Notes under the pieces: model-generated
The model's input: only the letters and a program-made list of their open reading frames with translations
What the model was told of the DNA's origin: nothing
Database searches by the model: none
NCBI RefSeq assembly: GCF_002135375.1
Contig: NZ_NEGH01000001.1
Coordinates: 363,442-427,441, forward strand
Direction: 5' to 3'
From: Acinetobacter sp. ANC 4558
Lineage (GTDB): Bacteria; Pseudomonadota; Gammaproteobacteria; Pseudomonadales; Moraxellaceae
DNA length: 64,000 bases
Shown here: positions 62,375 through 64,000 of the stretch, piece by piece
Layout: each line of letters begins with the position of its first letter
Position numbering within the stretch: position 1 is the first letter of the stretch
Made by a program: the position numbers and the translations under genes

Positions 62375-63199
62375 ATGAGTAAAAAGTTGTTATCTGTATT
62401 CGGTATTTCTATTTTAGTTAGTTTAAGTGCTTGTTCAACATCGCAAGTCACTTCAAGCAAGATATCGAATGTTTCCACTCAACATCAACAAGCGATTGCA
62501 CGTTATTTTAACGAAGCGCAAACGCAGGGTGTGATTGTGATTAAAAAGGGTGAGCAGATTGATATTTATGGTAATGATTTAACGCGTGCTAATACGCAAT
62601 ATGTACCAGCATCAACTTTTAAAATGTTAAACGCTTTAATTGGCTTAGAAAATAATAAAGTAACGGTAGATGATGTTTTTAAATGGAATGGAGAAAAGCG
62701 ATCATATCCTATTTGGGAAAAAGATATGAATCTGAGCGAAGCGATGTCTTTATCTGCAGTTCCTGTCTATCAAGAGCTTGCCAAGCGGATAGGATTAGAT
62801 TTAATGACAAAAGAAGTAAAAAGAGTAAATTTTGGTAATGCTAACATTGGAACAGAAGTTGATAATTTTTGGTTAGTTGGGCCTTTACAAATTACACCAA
62901 TTCAAGAAGTTGAATTTGCTGATCATTTTGCACATAAAAAACTGCCATTTAAGCCAGAAGTGCAGGAAGCTGTAAAAAATATGATTTTAATTAAAGAAGT
63001 TAATGGAAATAAAATTTATGCCAAAAGTGGATGGGGAATGGATGTTACGCCTCAAGTCGGTTGGCTCACAGGATGGGTAGAGCAAGCTGATGGCAAGAAA
63101 GTTGCTTTCTCACTCAATTTAGAAATGAAGTCAAATTTACCAGGTTCTATTCGTAATGAAATTGTTCTCAAATCTCTAGATGATTTAGGAATTATTTAA
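62375..63199 (+). CDS. blaOXA: Class D beta-lactamase, OXA-24/40-143-228 branch
   Basis: This 274-residue protein has a lipoprotein-type signal (L-S-A-C, C20) and all class D motifs: S80-T-F-K83, S127-A-V, F153-G-N (Phe in place of Tyr, as in carbapenem-hydrolysing OXAs), and K217-S-G. Y111 and M222 correspond to the Tyr-Met bridge of OXA-24/40 that favours carbapenem binding. From memory it is closer to OXA-24/40, OXA-143 and OXA-228 than to OXA-23 or OXA-51. No insertion sequence or strong outward promoter lies upstream, so low, intrinsic expression is likely. The exact allele needs a database comparison. Confidence 0.93.
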   Translation: MSKKLLSVFGISILVSLSACSTSQVTSSKISNVSTQHQQAIARYFNEAQTQGVIVIKKGEQIDIYGNDLTRANTQYVPASTFKMLNALIGLENNKVTVDDVFKWNGEKRSYPIWEKDMNLSEAMSLSAVPVYQELAKRIGLDLMTKEVKRVNFGNANIGTEVDNFWLVGPLQITPIQEVEFADHFAHKKLPFKPEVQEAVKNMILIKEVNGNKIYAKSGWGMDVTPQVGWLTGWVEQADGKKVAFSLNLEMKSNLPGSIRNEIVLKSLDDLGII

Positions 63200-63803
63200 T
63201 TATATCATGTGGTTAAATTAAACGATCAAGTCATGAGTGGGCAATATTATAAATTGAGTACCTTTATTCGTAGAGGTGTTCAATAAGCGTTAATAAGGAG
63301 TTGTGTTAAATGTTGAGATTAAAAGAAAGTTTGATTGTAAATAACGAATAATTCAAATAAATACATTATAAGAAATGTAACATTATAAAAAACCTACAAG
63401 TTTTGTTGAGTAGAAACTTGTAGGCTTATAAAGTTCTATATTTTAGATTATTTATTTTAATACTTATAATTTTAAGCATACAGGATTTAATTAAATATGC
63501 AAATAACATATTGTTTTATATTAAATAATCTAGTGTTTTGGTATGAATTTAAATTGTTGTGAAATCAGGGTATTGTGCTTTCTAGATAAGTTATACTAAT
63601 ATATGTAAGCGCAATTTATTTGAAATTTTCATATAGAACTTTAGAAAAATCAAAAAAATAGATAACAAAATAAAAATGGTAAATTAAAACAGGCTAAATA
63701 GAGTGACTTTTTTATGTTGATGTAGGTTTATCCATTCGATACGGGATACATATTTTAACTTTTCATCATTTTTGATTATGATACATCAATGAGGAGATTA
63801 TGA
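63200..63803. other. Intergenic region downstream of the OXA gene
   Basis: About 600 bp hold no recognised gene. An 11-bp inverted repeat at 63393-63424 is listed separately. The last part contains the promoter of the following lipoprotein gene. Confidence 0.55.
63393..63424. repeat. Inverted repeat, terminator-like on the minus strand
   Basis: CCTACAAGTTT and AAACTTGTAGG form an 11-bp perfect stem. A run of six A precedes it on the plus strand, so on the minus strand it is followed by TTTTTT. No minus-strand gene is visible for it to end; it may also stop transcription from the OXA gene. Confidence 0.7.
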
Positions 63804-64000
63804 ATGAAAAAGTTAGTTGTATTGGTTGTATTTGCGATGTTAGTTGGATGTGCGGAAAAAAAGCCTTTAACTATGGAAGAGCAATGGCATGGATATTGTA
63901 AGAGTGTGGGAAATGCTGCGCGTACAATAATGTTAGATCGTCAAAATGCTATTGAAAAAGATCAGGCAATTGAACACGCCAATAAAATTGATGACGATAC
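63804..64000 (+). CDS. Hypothetical lipoprotein (3' end outside window)
   Basis: ATG 63804 has GAGGAG seven bases upstream, which favours it over the overlapping ATG 63800 whose frame closes quickly. The product opens with a lipoprotein signal (MKKLVVLVVFAMLVGC, lipidated cysteine 16) followed by a charged helical segment with a lone cysteine (W-H-G-Y-C-K-S). At least 65 residues are encoded before the window ends. No family is recognised. Confidence 0.65.
   Translation, partial: MKKLVVLVVFAMLVGCAEKKPLTMEEQWHGYCKSVGNAARTIMLDRQNAIEKDQAIEHANKIDDD

Noticed and set aside
63233..63286. 17-codon frame after the OXA gene
   Set aside because: Too short, no ribosome-binding site, and it simply continues the OXA frame after its stop codon.

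Overview
The window is AT-rich chromosomal DNA from an Acinetobacter. The main reasons are an AdeRS/AdeAB-type efflux locus whose proteins closely resemble the A. baumannii ones, a class D beta-lactamase of the OXA-24/40-143-228 branch, and a 6S RNA of gammaproteobacterial type. The chromosomal setting of the OXA gene makes A. bereziniae (intrinsic OXA-228 group) or a close relative my best guess; this species call is inference from memory, not a search.

Layout. (1) 1-8.8 kb: the end of an indole-3-acetate (iac-type) catabolic operon (iacD partial, iacE, iacF, iacG), an AraC/FeaR-like activator, then a GMC alcohol dehydrogenase, a phenylacetaldehyde-type aldehyde dehydrogenase and a SphA-like outer membrane protein. 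Together these could oxidise an aryl-ethanol to the aryl-acetate fed into iac. (2) 8.9-15.2 kb: adeB and adeA (minus strand), diverging from adeR and adeS, with the AdeR direct repeat between them and no adeC. (3) 15.2-20.7 kb: a MocR regulator diverging from a cupin and an AhpD/CMD protein, a secreted esterase, and an orphan SsuA-like binding lipoprotein. (4) 21.2-32.5 kb: a catabolic cluster with an SSADH-like dehydrogenase, two SDRs, a complete 2-oxoacid dehydrogenase complex with fused E1, an MHS transporter, an AroE-like enzyme and a GntR/FCD regulator; its substrate is unknown. (5) 32.9-43.3 kb: a TetR regulator and a seven-gene siderophore uptake operon that combines an IrtAB/YbtPQ-type ABC pair with a FecCD-type permease system and a TonB receptor. 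(6) 43.4-47.4 kb: an accessory 'graveyard' with a tetR pseudogene, a PAAR-protein pseudogene, a cas6f pseudogene, a three-repeat type I-F CRISPR remnant and a decayed phage/island integrase, ending at the 6S RNA gene. (7) 47.6-64 kb: poxB, coq7, an LplT-like MFS protein, tamA-tamB, a YafY/WYL regulator, an NTF2-like protein, a choloylglycine-hydrolase-family Ntn hydrolase, the OXA beta-lactamase and the start of a lipoprotein gene.

The most unusual part is region 6. Exact 60-bp periodicity shows a real I-F array remnant even though no intact cas gene survives. The array's last repeat runs straight into the truncated integrase, and the whole block abuts ssrS, which suggests a mobile island that inserted beside 6S RNA and then eroded. 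Protein-family calls rest on motif recognition and remembered sequences; no database search was possible.
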